Numbered from the stretch's first letter, positions 12,033 through 23,652 are shown. The stretch is 64,000 nucleotides of DNA from Sternotherus odoratus (GCA_032164245.1 JAVMKO010000010.1:30144189-30208188); one strand, 5' to 3'. The notes: generated from the sequence alone by a model not told the origin. Translations and numbers: made by a program.

Positions 12033-12487
12033 CGGCTCGCGCTGCTCCCGGGCTCGCGCTGCCGCCAGCCGCTGTCAGCTGGGGGGGGGGAGCGCCGGCT
12101 GGGCTGGGGGGGCCCCCGGCTGGGCTTCCCTCCCCCCCCAGCCGCTGTCAGCTGGGGGACCCCCGGCTGGCTGGGGGGCCCCAAACGATCAGAGTAGGGG
12201 GCCCCTAAATTTCTGTCGCCGGCCCTGCCAGGAAGTATCCGGCAGGCAGGTCCCTCTGGCTCTTGGGGTCAGGTCAGGATTGGGTCGGGGGCAGGAGCCG
12301 GGTTGCGGGGGACGGGGGTGGTGGTGGCCGGGGGCTCTCTGCCCCCTCTGCAAGCAGCCCAGTCCCTGCTGCATTCAGCTGCATGCTCCACCGCAGAGAC
12401 CTCTCCAGAGGGGAGGGACCTGGCCGTTTAGAAGCTGCCTGGGGCAGTGGGGCTGGAAAAGGTGAGAGGAGCCAGAGCCAGGTATGG

Positions 12488-12816
12488 GGGGTGCGCTGTT
12501 TGCATGCTCTGGCAGAGGGAGGGAGGGGAGGCATAGAGCCCCCGGCCACCCACCTCATCAGCGATCATCAGCCCCACCTACAGCCACTGCCCCAGGCAGA
12601 GAGTCAGGACAGGTCTCTCTCTGCCGGAGGGGGGGAGGAGGGGGCTGCTTGCCCAGGCGCCGGAGAGAGAGACCTGTCCTGACTCTCTGCCTGGGGCAGT
12701 GGCTGTAGGTGGGGCTGATGATCGGTGATGAGGGGCTGGGGGAGGAGGGTGGCCGGGGGCTCTCTGCCTCCTCTCCCTCCCTCTGTCTGCGCTTGCAAGC
12801 AGCACTCCCCTCCCCC
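12488..12816. repeat. Large palindrome within the hAT-type element
   Basis: The inner arms 12563-12622 and 12664-12723 are essentially perfect complements over 60 bases, around a 41-base loop. Outward the arms continue with mismatches to about 12488 and 12816. The words agagcccccggccacc on the left and ggtggccgggggctct on the right mark the outer arms. Confidence 0.9.
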
Positions 12817-13752
12817 GCAGAGTCACCTGTGTGCTCCTGCCGGCAGGCGAGTGAATCAGCCGCCCTGCCGGCAGGAAACAGTGGCTGAGGGCTGCAAGGT
12901 CCCAAATATCGGGACAAGGGGCGTCCCGACTATACCTTGGTCGGGACGCGGGACAAGTCCCTTAAAATCGGGACGTCTGGTCACCCTAAGACTGCTGACT
13001 TGTAAAGTCTCTTGTAACTTCCAAAAGATTGGAAGGTCCTCAGCCCATAGTTCAAATATGCTCCTTTTAGTTGCAAGTCCACAGTCCAGAGAATCAGTGC
13101 AGGAAAGAGGAAACCTGGACATGATTCAAGGTCTTTTATACCCTCTGCCAAGTGCTTGGGACCTTACTGTCCCAAAATAAATCTCATACGTTACAATTTG
13201 CGGAATTTACTGGCATAAGAAGGAGTCCAGGGTCAGGTGAGCATGTCACATGCCCTTACATAGCTTGCTGACTCACAGGGCAGCCATTGGCCTCTTGGAA
13301 GCTAAGGGTTAGGGTTAGCTTCAGGAAGTGCCATTTGGGCAGAATGAGTTTCTTCCATGGCCCATTGTGAGAGTTGGGCCATCAACACAAAGCTGTCTGG
13401 CTTCAATCTAGATTTTACCTGGTGGGAGTTACTCCAGGAACACACATTTGGAATGCAAATCTATAGCCAATGTTTATAACTTCAGATACAAAAATTATAC
13501 ATGCATTTAAACAGGATAATCATATCTAGTGAATCATATTTTTCCATTGACATCTTACATGGCCTACTTTGCACAAGTTTTGTTGCAATTGTCAAATAGT
13601 GGAATATTATGTAAATTATCATATTTCAATCATACAACATCCTATATAGAATCTGTTTACATCAGATTTCCCTGTATGTGACACTACCACAATTGCAACC
13701 AGTAGAAGAGCCCAAGCTAAGCCCCTTGTTTAAAAGAAAGGCAGCCGGTGGT

Positions 13753-13985
13753 AGGTTATTGAAAGGAAAGCTGTGGTTGGGGCACTGACCTACAGCTTAG
13801 GAGACCTGGGTTCAGTTCTCATCTCTGCCACTAACGGCCCATGTCACTTTGGGCAAGCCACTTAGTCTGTCTGTGCCTAGTTCCCCATCTGTAAAATGGG
13901 GATAATAATACCTCGGGGTGTTGTGAAGATAAAAATATTAGAGTGTGATGCATTCTGAGATCTACTGATGAAAAGCACTATTTAA
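13753..13985 (+). repeat. MIR-like core-SINE
   Basis: Contains gacctgggttcagttctcat, then tttgggcaagccacttagtc, then ccatctgtaaaatggggata and a TTGTGA word. This is the order of the tRNA-related part, core and LINE-like tail of MIR-type SINEs, which are old and shared by amniotes. Confidence 0.85.
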
Positions 13986-15092
13986 GAAATACATGGTGAT
14001 GATATTATTTTCTGATACATCCTTCCCCTCCTCTGTCATGCTTTGAATTTGCCTATGTATTTTGCAGTGTTTGAAGTGGGTGAAGTTTGAAGGATCTAAT
14101 GGCTAGACAGGGATTATTGTTTTTGTTACGTAGGTGATCTGATGGGATGAAGTTGGTGAACTGGACTTTTTATATAGTTTCAGTTAAGGATATATGTCCT
14201 CCTCGTGTATATGGAGTTTTGTACAAAACTTCTAAAATGGTGGGTAGGTATTTTAAACATAAATATGAAGAAATGAATTATCCATAATTATTTGCACTGT
14301 TGATGTATCCTTGTTGGTCCCAGGATCTGAGTGTGACAAGGTAGGTGAGAAAATATCTTTTTTGAACCAATAAAAGATATTTCCTCACTTATCTTCTCTC
14401 TCAAGATATAAATAATACATTTTGAAAAACTTTACTCCACCTTGCAGGAAAAAGAAAAAGAAAAAAAGTACCCTTTATTTTCTTTCCTTAAACTATTCCT
14501 TTCTGGTGCTTCAGTAATCCTCTTTTATATTCTACCTAAAATAACTACTGAATCAGTTAACTCCCGTCAAATAAGTTCTGAAAACCCCATTGCACCTCAA
14601 TTAGTGAAATGTACTGGTTACGTTCCAGATACATAGAAAATCGATAAATTGTTTTAATATTTCAGTTCCATTGCACAGAAAAATATAATTCAGATACAGA
14701 CACTTAATGATAGCAACTAAAGTGATTTTTAAAAAAGGGTAATTACCTAATTAAACTCCAAAATATCTAATTTAATTGTCCAACATATGAGAGAGAAATG
14801 GAAGATAAATTAAAATTTTGTGCAGAAGACATATTATTGTAAGAGGAAATATTCTTCACAGAGCCATATCTCAGACTCTACTTGTGCTTAGAGTAAAGGT
14901 AACTAGGGATCTTAGCCCTTTATATCTGCATAGCTCAGCTTTGCACGGGGCCACCATAGCCTTACTCTGGTTGAAGTGGCTTGTGGTTCTTCCTGGCCCC
15001 TGAAGCAAGGTTCTGACCTATTATGTGGGATGGTGAGTTCATGCAAATGTGCTCCCTGCTGCCTCTTCCCACCACAAGTGACTTTTTATTTT
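13986..15092. other. Non-coding sequence with a Penelope-type tail fragment
   Basis: At 14298-14407 the words ttgttggtcccaggat and taaaagatatttcctcac resemble a turtle retroelement 3' tail seen again at 40297-40420. aggtgagaaaatatc and gatatttcctcact form a short hairpin at about 14343-14391. Nothing else is recognised. Confidence 0.45.
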
Positions 15093-15645
15093 TATAAAAA
15101 TCTAATATGGCCCTGTGATAGAGGAGGGTCAGGGAGCTGTGGCAGAGTGCTTGAGGGGAGATATATTAACTCAAGGTTCATTAGGGCGTGGCTCCCTGTA
15201 GACTAGGGAAGCAGGCAGCAGGTTAATTGGAGCACCTGCTGTCAATTAAGGCCTTAATAAAAACCCCTGCTTCAGGCAGACAGGGGAGGGAGTTTGGAAG
15301 GAGTTTGGAGGCGTTGGAGCGGAGAGCAGTTTGGAGGCATTGGAGCGGAGAGAGTTTGGAGAAGTGCTGCGGTGAGCTAAGAAAGACCCAGACCCTAAGT
15401 AAAGAAACACCTGGCTTGTGCAGAGAAAGGGCAGGAAGCCCCCACAAGTTGAAGGGTAAGAGAGGGAAGGAATAGCTAATCCAAGTGGTTTACCGCTATC
15501 CTCAGGGCCCCTGGGCTGGGACCCGGAGTAGAGGGTGGACCCGGGTCCCTCCCTCTCCACTTCTCCCCTCTAGGATACTAGTTGGACAGTTAATACCCTG
15601 TTCAGGGGCAAGAAATAGGCTCCCTGAATCCCCCCACAAGAAGAG
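15093..15645 (+). repeat. Unclassified GC-rich interspersed repeat, possibly LTR-related
   Basis: The block includes ggagcacctgctgtcaatta, then ttaataaaaacccctgc, then tandem words ggagtttggaggcgttggag, and later gctgggacccggagtagagg. It is typical of dispersed turtle repeats with a promoter-like segment. I cannot assign the family or exact ends. Around 15690-15723 aaagtttggagacccctg is a separate hAT-like terminus. Confidence 0.35.
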
Positions 15646-16004
15646 AAAGTGCAGGACCCATCAATATAGTGGCAGTAATTTGCACAGGCCCTCATCTCAA
15701 AAAGTTTGGAGACCCCTGTTCTAGCATAGCAAAATATGGGTTTTCTATGGAATTCTCTTTACCTTAATACCCCCTCCAAACACTGACTAGGCTTACCTTG
15801 ATCATCTTGTGAGAACTGACAAGATCACAAGACATGGTTGCAGGCTAGTGACTATTTTTAGTAATTTGATTGCCTGAACCACCAGGGAATGAGCTAAAGA
15901 CTAGAAATAAAATCAGAGACTGAATTCTCTGTTGGCTCAAGAAAATGCAACTCCAGTGAGGTTGAGCTGGCACTGCATTTTATCACCAGCAATGCATTTT
16001 ATCC

Positions 16005-16270
16005 AAGTGTATCATCTACAGTATTGCCAACCCCAGACACCCAGAAATCATGATCTGGGCCTCAAAAATCATGAGATTTTAAATAAATTTTGGATTATTT
16101 GTATGTGCCTTCTAGTTTTGGAGCCTTCAGGATGCACTCAATTCATATATTCAAGCTTTTTCTCTGCATCCATGGGGGCTTGAAACTTGTTTTAAATTAA
16201 TGCCGAGGAGTTGGAGCTTTAAGTAATGCATCAGATATCAGAAGGCTCATGATAGAATTGTGTGAGTTGG
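16005..16270. repeat. MITE-like repeat with GTTGGCAATACT-type ends
   Basis: The left end is cagtattgccaacccc and the right end gtgagttggcatcac, an approximate inverted pair. The interior has aaaaatcatgagatttt and gccttctagttttggagcc, familiar from a dispersed turtle repeat. Class unknown. Confidence 0.45.
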
Positions 16271-17784
16271 CATCACAGCACCTAACACTGATCAGTAGGT
16301 TCATTAGGTAGGACAGCAACCACAGAACACTAGGTAGTCTTAGATGGTCACCCATTCTGCTATTAAAACCAGCCCAAACCTGCTAACCTTTTGAAAGATG
16401 AGTAAAACCAACCTTTTAAGCATGGCATGCAAATTTGTTATTTACTGAAGCAAAATGAACAACATCTCAGGTGACCGTTTGGAAATTTGAGGGATGATGT
16501 GACCATAAGAGGATGCTGTCCCTGAGTAACAGCTCCAACAGATCCCAAAACTTCCCCTGATTGATAAGCTTATTACTGAGAGTGCTAGTAGTGACCTCGA
16601 TATTTAGGTTGCTGAAACATTTCCATTCTAAAAAATTCTTCTTAGGCTTTACTTTTTCTAACACCTTTACTACTTGCAGCAGGCCTTTAAAATTCAGCAG
16701 AGAGAAAACCCTCAGGCTAGAGAAATGCCTTGTCTTTGTCCCATGAAATTCTGTTTGTTAAAAATTATGGTTTTCCCTGCTCTGGTTTGTGTGTTTTCAG
16801 GAAAATTTTGGAAGCATGACAAAGTAACAATTGAACACAAACCTTTGAAAGATTCTGGGCTTATGGTGCCATGAAGGTCCCAGAAGGTGCAGTGGCAAAC
16901 ACTTCATTGAGAATTCTGGGTTGCTGCTGGAGCAGCCATGGGGAGTGGCAAGCCATATCGAGCTCCCTCCAACCCTCACCACAGCATTATACCTGGCATT
17001 TGCCCCAGAATCCTGTCCCTTCCTCTCTGAGGGGGCACCAAATTGAGCAGCTGCTCCCCCAATTCCTGGGTTTCTGAGAAAAAACCCGGGCTGGGCTGCC
17101 TCCATAAGTGTCCTGGACTAAGTGTACATAGTCCCAGCCCATTCCTCCCCTCTGGAAACACCACATGGGACAGAAGCACTCCAGCTCCCACGGAATGGGA
17201 AAGAGAAACAGCTGGACTGGGCTCCCTCTGAACCCTGCACATAGAAACAGAATCCTTTGTCCCTACTGCAGATAACATTCTGCTGTTAACTAATGTTAGG
17301 TTCTGTACCTCAAGCAGTGCTGCAGTGCTGATGGTTTAGTGTTCAAACTTTGATAATGATACATCATGGGGGAAAATGGAGGGAATGTTAGAGTTGTACA
17401 TAATAGAATTTACATTTTTTAAAAATGGGGAAATTACATACAAATAACCTGTGCATATAGATTATGAGATTGACCATGTAATTAAAGACTCTTACTAGTT
17501 TTTTCCACAGCATTCTGGTTCAGTCAGGGCACAGGATGATCCACAAAGAGGTAGAATTAAGGCTGCATGAGCAACTGCAAATCTGGCATTTCCTAATGTT
17601 TCAGTGCTTGATTTTCCAACCTAGACATCTTTCTTTTAATATATTTTTTTCTTTGTAATATAGTACTGTATATACACTTGTTGACCAGTAAAGTCTTCAC
17701 AATTGCAAAATCCACCTTTGTTTTCCCTTTCTTTCTAATATGAAACCTTCTGAAATCCCTTTTGTTCCCCTTCAAATTCTTCCT
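16271..17784. other. Non-coding sequence
   Basis: No gene or clear mobile element is recognised. Several overlapping frames of 60-102 codons have no family resemblance. Confidence 0.4.
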
Positions 17785-18690
17785 TCCATGATGATGATGA
17801 TGGGTGATGACTTGTTACTAAGTATGATCATCTTCCATGTGAGTTATGGGTCCTTAGGCCAATCCTTAAACTACAAGTTCTGTTGCAATGAGGGCAGATG
17901 TTTTCAGACCTTCACTCCATTTTAGGCAATCCTGGACAAGTATCTCCCAAGTGTCAGTGTCAATATTACACTTTTTCGGTTGTCCTTCAGTAAGTCCTTA
18001 TAACACTTTTGTTGTCCACCCACGTTACAGTATCCCTCTTTCAGCTAAGAGAACAGGACCTGTTTTGGGAGGCAATGGTTTGGCATCCAGACAACATGAC
18101 CAGTCCAGTGGAATTGTTGATGGATGATCATTACCTTGATACTGGTGGTCTTTGCCTCTTCCAGGACACTAATATTGGTGCGCCTGTCTTCCCATTTTAT
18201 CTTCAGAATCTTACGAAGGCAGCATTGATGATGCCTCTCAAGGACTTTCAAGTGGTGTCTTAAGGTTGTCCAAGTTTCGGACCCATACAACAGCATTGGG
18301 AGAATAATGGCTTGATAAACAAAACACTTGGTGTCTGTTCAAATGTCATGATCTTCAAAAACCTTGTGCCGTAAATGAGAAAAAGCTGCACTGGCACAGC
18401 TCAGGCAATTGTTGAATTTCTGCATCAATATCTGCCATGGATGAAAGATTACCTCTTCCTTGGAAGTCATCATTGACATTCTCCAGTGCCATTCCATTGA
18501 TTTTGATAGATGGGGTATGTAATACCTCATTTGGAGAGGGCTGATAGAGTATTTTAGTCTTCTTGATATTAAGAGTAAGACCAAGACATGCACAAGCATC
18601 AGCAAACACATTCAAGATAGTTTGAAGATCTTTCTCAGAATGGGCAAAGATTGTGTTGTCATCAGAATATGGAAGGTCCACAATAGATGT
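17785..18690 (-). pseudogene. LINE reverse transcriptase, C-terminal part, broken
   Basis: On the - strand two frames follow one another. The one from 18681 reads LPYSDDNTIFAHSEKDLQTI, the region around the polymerase YxDD motif, then the thumb region with LGLTLNIKKTKILYQP. The one from 18296 reads LLYGSETWTTLRHHLKVLER, then CLRKILKIKWEDRRTN and WTGHVVWMPNHCLPKQ, the usual C-terminal region of an APE-type non-LTR element. The frame is broken between them and by later stops. It is not active. The clade is not certain from sequence alone. The upstream part of the same element lies next door on the opposite strand. Confidence 0.85.
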
Positions 18691-18714
18691 TGTAGAGATG
18701 TTACTGTTTATGGG

Positions 18715-18985
18715 TCAATTTGCCAGGGTATGAATCCTCTTTGCTCTAAGGATGGAACCACACTTCTGAAGGACAATGAAGCCATCAATTCTCACTGGAA
18801 AGAACATTTTGAAGATCTCCTTAACCGTAATTCTGTGGTTGAAGATGAAGTCTTTGAGCAAATCCCTCAAGGACCATTTAGGGATGAGCTCAGAGCCCCT
18901 CCTGATTCATGAGGTACACAATGCTGCCAAGCAGATGAAGAACAATGAGGCAGCAGGTCTAGATGGCTTCTGGGAAGTGTTTTGT
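18715..18985 (+). pseudogene. Same LINE, segment between endonuclease and RT, inverted
   Basis: On the + strand frames read LLKDNEAINSHWKEHFEDLL and, after a frame change near 18912, AAKQMKNNEAAGLDGF. This is the segment just before and into the start of the reverse transcriptase in the same kind of LINE ('K.GKAAGLDGI' motif). It lies upstream of the RT in an intact element, so its opposite strand means the 5' part is inverted. The polymerase segment between KNNEAAGLDG and YSDD is missing. Confidence 0.8.
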
Positions 18986-19526
18986 ATCCTTATCTACAAT
19001 AGTGTCTACCTTTAGCCTGCTATAGGCCCCAGTTCAGCAAATCACTTAAGCATGTGCTTAAATCTCATTAAAGTCAATGGAACTTAAGTACTTTATTATG
19101 CTCTTAAAGCAGCAAACACATTTGTAGCTAGGGTCTAAGCCAAGATCTGTTGAAGCCAATGGAAAGACTCCCATTGACTTTAGATGTGTGTTAGATCAGT
19201 TTGCAGTGCTTCACATAAACTCAATCTAAATACATATGCAAATTCTGTTTTTAATCAGATTTTTAGTTGCAAGTTTTTCGATCACTATGGTGTGTATATA
19301 TGTTAGTCTATACAATTATTTATTATTTTAAGGCCAGCTCATGCTTGCTCTATTCCGATGAATATTTCCATTCATTTCAGTTGGTCTACCTGCATGAGAA
19401 AAGTGATTAAGATTTAGATCCTCGCCTTTTGAATATTCAAGCATACAGGCAATCTAAGAATAAATCAATTGGCTTTTATTGTGTTACATGCATACAGTAT
19501 ATGAAATAATCCTTTGGAAATTGCTA
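18986..19526. other. Non-coding sequence with an old interspersed repeat
   Basis: At about 19024-19090 ccccagttcagcaaatcact, then taagcatgtgcttaaatctc and aaagtcaatgg belong to a dispersed sauropsid repeat also seen near 35640 and 54728. Nothing else is recognised. Confidence 0.4.
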
Positions 19527-20021
19527 TATAGTAACTCCTCGTTTAAAGTCATCCCAGTTAATGTTGTTTCGTTGTTAGTTTCTAATCAATTGGGGAACAT
19601 GATCATTTAAAGTTATGCAATGCTCCCTTCTAACATTGTCAGGCTATCAACTGCTTATAGTTCCTTCCTCCACTGCCATGTGCTGCTCCTACCCTCTGCC
19701 TTGGAGCTACTCCCTGAGACTTCTGTTTGCTGAGGGAAGAGGGGAAGAAGAGGGAGGGTAATGTCAGGGTGTCTCCCTCCCCCCTGCTCCTGCACCCCGC
19801 TTTACCCCATCTTCCATAGAGCAGAGGGGACACACCAGGACTGGAGGCTTGTTGATCTAATTAACTGCGGTGTACTTTTTAACCTCACTCTTGATACTTA
19901 AAGACAAATGCATCTCTATCTCTATCTTTGTGTGTTTTCCCTCCCTCCTTTCCTGTTGCATTCTGGAGTGTGAGAGTTAACCCTTGAGGGCTCATAATTT
20001 GCTAGTTCATTTGCAGTAAGG

Positions 20022-20315
20022 CAGGGTTTCTCAAACTGGGGGTTGCGACCCTCCGGGGGGGGTCACGGAGCACTCCCCGGGGGGTCGCGAGCGCCTGCTG
20101 CCGCCCAAAAGCCACCAGATTGATTAGTTCCGCATTTGGAGGCTTTTTGGTGGACATACCGAGCGCTCTCGGAAGCGCTCGGCATCTCTACCAAAAATAG
20201 CCGCCGATCGCGAAAGTATTCAATTCGGCGGCTTTTCAGCAGACATACAAGGGTCCGCCGTGCCGCCTAGGAAGAGGAATAAGGGTCGCGGTTCTCAAAA
20301 GTTTGAGAACCGCTG
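20022..20315. mobile_element. hAT-type MITE nested in the Tigger-like element
   Basis: The ends cagggtttctcaaact and agtttgagaaccgctg are inverted. The 8-base duplications cagtaagg at 20014-20021 and 20316-20323 are exact. The interior is GC-rich with several intact CpG sites, which suggests a younger insertion. Confidence 0.92.
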
Positions 20316-20422
20316 CAGTAAGGCATTTCCTGGGAAATATCCCACCCTCTGACTACTCCACCTCAACCAAGCTTCATAATCATCATCACTGTGTACCAGT
20401 ATTAAATTGTTTGTTTAAAACT

Positions 20423-20427
20423 TACAC

Positions 20428-20460
<33 letters not shown>

Positions 20461-20515
20461 GTATATGTGTATATAAATATAAAATATGTGTGTGTGTGTG
20501 TGTAATGTGTGTGTA
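20423..20515. repeat. CA/TG microsatellite with CATA units
   Basis: acacacatacatacatacat is followed by a CA run, a TATA-rich spacer and a TG run. The two halves are complementary and could form a hairpin. Confidence 0.9.
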
Positions 20516-20675
20516 TAATCTTTTGTCTGGTGGAAAAAAAAATTCCCTGTAACCTAACCCTCCCCCTCCCCCATTTACATTAATTCTTATGGGGAAATTG
20601 GATTCATTTAACATCGTTTCGCTTAGTCACATTTTTCAGGAACATAACTATAACGTTAAGTGAAGAGTTCCTGTA

Positions 20676-21929
20676 CTAGAATGATAGCAGTACCACTGGT
20701 AGTTATACTAGCAATTAACTAGGTTACTTATTTGATATTAAGGGATTGCTGAGGGCCATACTGTCAATATATTAAGCATCTTTATCATATACATTTTTGA
20801 CTTATTTTATGAATTTTTGGCAAAAGAAGTGTAGAATACCTAAATGATCTGAATGTTGCAACTTGTAATTGGTTTAAGTAATGTTTAAAACTCAGGGAGA
20901 CATTTTAGTACAATAATGACAGTTTTTCAGTGCGAATGTCAGTTATACCCTAAATTCATACCTTTGTGTGTGGCGCTCATTATAATGTATTCCTAATAAG
21001 AGTACAGTGCTGGTGAAAGACAAAAGTCGCCTTAACTTCATTGTGGCTAATTACATGCACTGTATGATCCTTGAAATAGCTTTTAAAAGTCTCTCGTATC
21101 ATTCAGATTCATTTTTATTTTCTATCACTACAGTTTCCCAAATACTTAATTTAAAAGAGCAGTGCCTTGCTTTGGTTAGATTTACATTTTGGACTTTTAC
21201 ATTGTGTTTTACGAATTAGGGTTGAATATTAGTGCTCATTGGCAGCAGCTCATGTGCCTTGCTGTTATAGCTTCATTCTAGCAAGCTTGTCCTCTACAGT
21301 TTTGGTATTGCACCTCAGTCCTGTGATAAAGTACAAATGCACAGACATACGTTTGGCCTTGAGCAAAGATTGCCTGTTACGCCAAACAGATTTATGGGCT
21401 TGATAGGTAAAAACATTCTCTAGATACTAGACAGATCATTGTATATGAGAGTGTGAGTTAAGACCAAGGAGAGCTTTCCTAAAGATTCTGAGGGATTTAA
21501 CAGCACAAGTCCCACAGAACTAATTTGAACTTGTGTTCCTAAATTCTTTCACCTTAACTAACACACTCATATGTCCAGGTCTTTATAATATGCAGAGAAT
21601 AAGCTCCCTGGACTTGTGCTCCTAAACCTCTTAGCCTCTTTTGAAAATCTTCCCCTAAGACCTTGCCCATCACTCTAAATTTTCTGATTGTTTAAAGCCA
21701 CTTCTGTAATGTTATTTAAACATAAGGATCTGTGCATGTGGGGTGGAAAGCTACAGTAAATTTGCAAAGTTCTATGCTGAGGCAGTCCTAACCCAGAATA
21801 GAAGCATCACCAAAAAAGGGAGGGAGTAGTATTTGTGGGAAATAAAACTGCTCTACAAACTACATTATATGAAAATGAATGTTACACTTACTGCAACTGA
21901 GTTCTAGATAATATGTTTTACTTCTGTAG
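20676..21929. other. Non-coding sequence upstream of the TMEM266 start-codon exon
   Basis: No CpG island, exon or clear repeat is recognised. No promoter can be placed. The true first exon may be non-coding and lie upstream, or the exon at 21930 may be internal to the 5' UTR. Confidence 0.4.
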
Positions 21930-22035
21930 AAACCTTGCCTTGAAATGCTGAAAATTGTCTGCAGAGGAGCTGAAGTTAGTTAAATACTGGAACAACTGCT
22001 GATTTATTTGCATCTCTCAACATGACCAATCCCCA
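21930..22035 (+). CDS. TMEM266: TMEM266 start-codon exon (coding 22022-22035)
   Basis: The exon carries the start codon and encodes only Met-Thr-Asn-Pro plus two bases of a Gln codon (residues 1-4 and part of 5). It ends in a consensus donor, CA|gtaagt. Joining it to the next exon (first base g) restores CAG for Gln and gives MTNPQPTIEGG, which fits the known N-terminus of the family. The 3' part of the exon was located by this match, so the start codon and donor are well supported. The upstream limit is inferred from a pyrimidine-rich acceptor, ttctgtag, ending at 21929; a second AG at 21963-21964 is an alternative. The frame is open for 15 codons upstream of this ATG, back to a TAG, with no other ATG. 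The few extra N-terminal residues I recall in mammals would therefore need a different start. Confidence 0.8.
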
Positions 22036-22675
22036 GTAAGTACCATATGAGAAAGTTTACAAATGCTTTTCCATTCAGTGAATCAAATCCTGTCACGCAA
22101 AATCCTCACTCCCAAATGCTCCTGATCTCAAGGAGGTTGCATCAGTATTTCTGGGAGGAGAATTTTAAGTTTTGGATCAGAAATGCAGGAGTTGCTCAGT
22201 TATCTGCGGACCCAGAATTCGTGCAACAACAACAAAGTGAATGTGGTAAATTTTTCTAAAGTATTATTAATAGTGAATGATCAAGAACTAATAGACCTCA
22301 AAATAATTTTATATATCTAAATTTTTGTTTTCCTGCCAACAAGCCTGGGTTAAGACTATTTTTCAACACTCTTTCACTTTTTCACTGTCACTTCATTATC
22401 TGGCTCTCATTTAATAAAAAGAGTTTAAAAGGTTTTTAAAAAACTCAGTTGGAAGCTGAAAGGACTTCTCTAACTCTTTTCACAGTTTGTACTCTAATAC
22501 TGGTAGTCAGACTGTGGTCCACTTCCAAACTAGAAGCCAGCAACTTCAGTTAGTCTGTGGTACAAAAGTATTACATCAGAGAAAAAAAAAATCTGGCCAA
22601 ATACCAGAAGAAAAATATCCTGCTAATTAGATCTTTTTAGTCAGTGAAATAATTTTCAGTGGAAATGGTAAAAGT

Positions 22676-22777
22676 CTCATTCCTTGAGACATGTAAAATT
22701 AGATTGGACAAAACTAAATAAAGGGACACTGGCTAGATGACCCAAAGGATCTTTTGCACTAATTTCTATGATTATGT
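22676..22777 (+). repeat. CR1 LINE, 3'-end fragment
   Basis: cttgagacatgtaaaattag, then attggacaaaac, then ggctagatgacccaaagg and atttctatgattatg follow the CR1 3' end in order. It is old and 5'-truncated. Confidence 0.7.
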
Positions 22778-23652
22778 GAAACAATCATAGGTCATTGTGA
22801 GCCTTTTACTTCAGCCATAATAGTGTTTTCACATTGTTAAAGTGCACTTCCCAGGTAATCTGTGCAGTGGTTGTTCCTGGCTCCAAACTCTTATAAGAGC
22901 GCTTCTAAATTATTCAGTTTTTGTGAGAAAGATGAAGTCTTATTCAGGTTGGTTGAATAACTGGAGGATTTTAATAGGCTCTATTTAATAAATATCAATT
23001 TAACTTTTGCAGTCAGATAAGAAGGGAAAGTTGCATGTGAGGCACTTTTTAATGTATCCCTAAAAAAGAAAAATACCTCCCCAACCGTTGCACCTATCTG
23101 TCGAAAACCTGAATGAAATATCATTTCTTCGGAAGTTAACAAGCTAAAGAAGTATATAGTTACAACACAATGTGAGTCAAATGGAAAGAGAGGCATTCAC
23201 TGGAATCTGCAAAGAATCTATCCCTGCTGGGTCTACACAGGCAAATCCCCTACACTAACAAAGTTGTCCATCGCATGCACTATATATTAAGTACTGGGGA
23301 ATAACTTATTTTTTCTCTAAGTAAGTGGTACCTTATTTTAAGTGATATAGCCACACATACGTGGTTGGATTTTATCCTTGTATGTGTGCATGGAGTTCCC
23401 ATTAATATTAAGAATAGAGAATACATAGCCAGTTTTAAAATTACATTCTACACATATATGGATGGGAAGAATTTATCTAGGATCCTCCTATAATTTTATT
23501 CCTCTTCTTACTCTATAACTCTCCTCAGAAGTCCTAGAGCATTAGCAACCCTTTCTCTGGCTGAACAGGGAAAGGGGAGGCACCATTCAGAACTTCTCTA
23601 ATATTCACCAGAGGTCAATGAGGGGCAATAGAATGTATGTATTACCTTAGAG

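Larger units (their letters stand above)
11043..12227. mobile_element. Nested hAT-type element filled with a purine-strand satellite
   Basis: The ends cagggccggcgacag and ctgtcgccggccctg are perfectly inverted. The flanks ccaggaag (11035-11042) and ccaggaag (12228-12235) are exact 8-base duplications. It therefore jumped into the larger hAT-type element at 9968-12988. The core is a long GA/G-rich tandem array. No transposase is present. Confidence 0.9.
9968..12988. mobile_element. hAT-type element, 3.0 kb, carrying a nested hAT-type element
   Basis: The termini tagggtgaccaga and tctggtcacccta are perfectly inverted. The flanks agactgct (9960-9967) and agactgct (12989-12996) are exact 8-base target duplications, the hAT signature. 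The interior is GC-rich with no transposase found. Without the nested copy (11043-12227) it is about 1.8 kb. Inside lie a large palindrome (12488-12816) and several C-rich chance frames. Sequence on both sides (about 9660-9967 and 12997-13690) may be one older repeat split by this insertion, but I cannot name it. Confidence 0.88.
19529..20673. mobile_element. Tigger-like non-autonomous element
   Basis: The left end tagtaactcctcgtttaaag and the complement of the right end, caggaactcttcacttaacg, form an imperfect inverted repeat flanked by TA at 19527-19528 and 20674-20675. Near the ends, gttgtttcgttgtta on the left and acatcgtttcgctta on the right are also related. A hAT MITE and a CA/TG repeat sit inside. 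No transposase frame is present. Confidence 0.75.

Noticed and set aside
11156..12208. Open frames of 350, 341 and 243 residues on both strands
   Set aside because: They lie in a purine-strand tandem array where stop codons cannot easily occur. The predicted proteins are Gly/Arg/Glu/Lys or Pro/Ser repeats, and the array sits inside a transposon.
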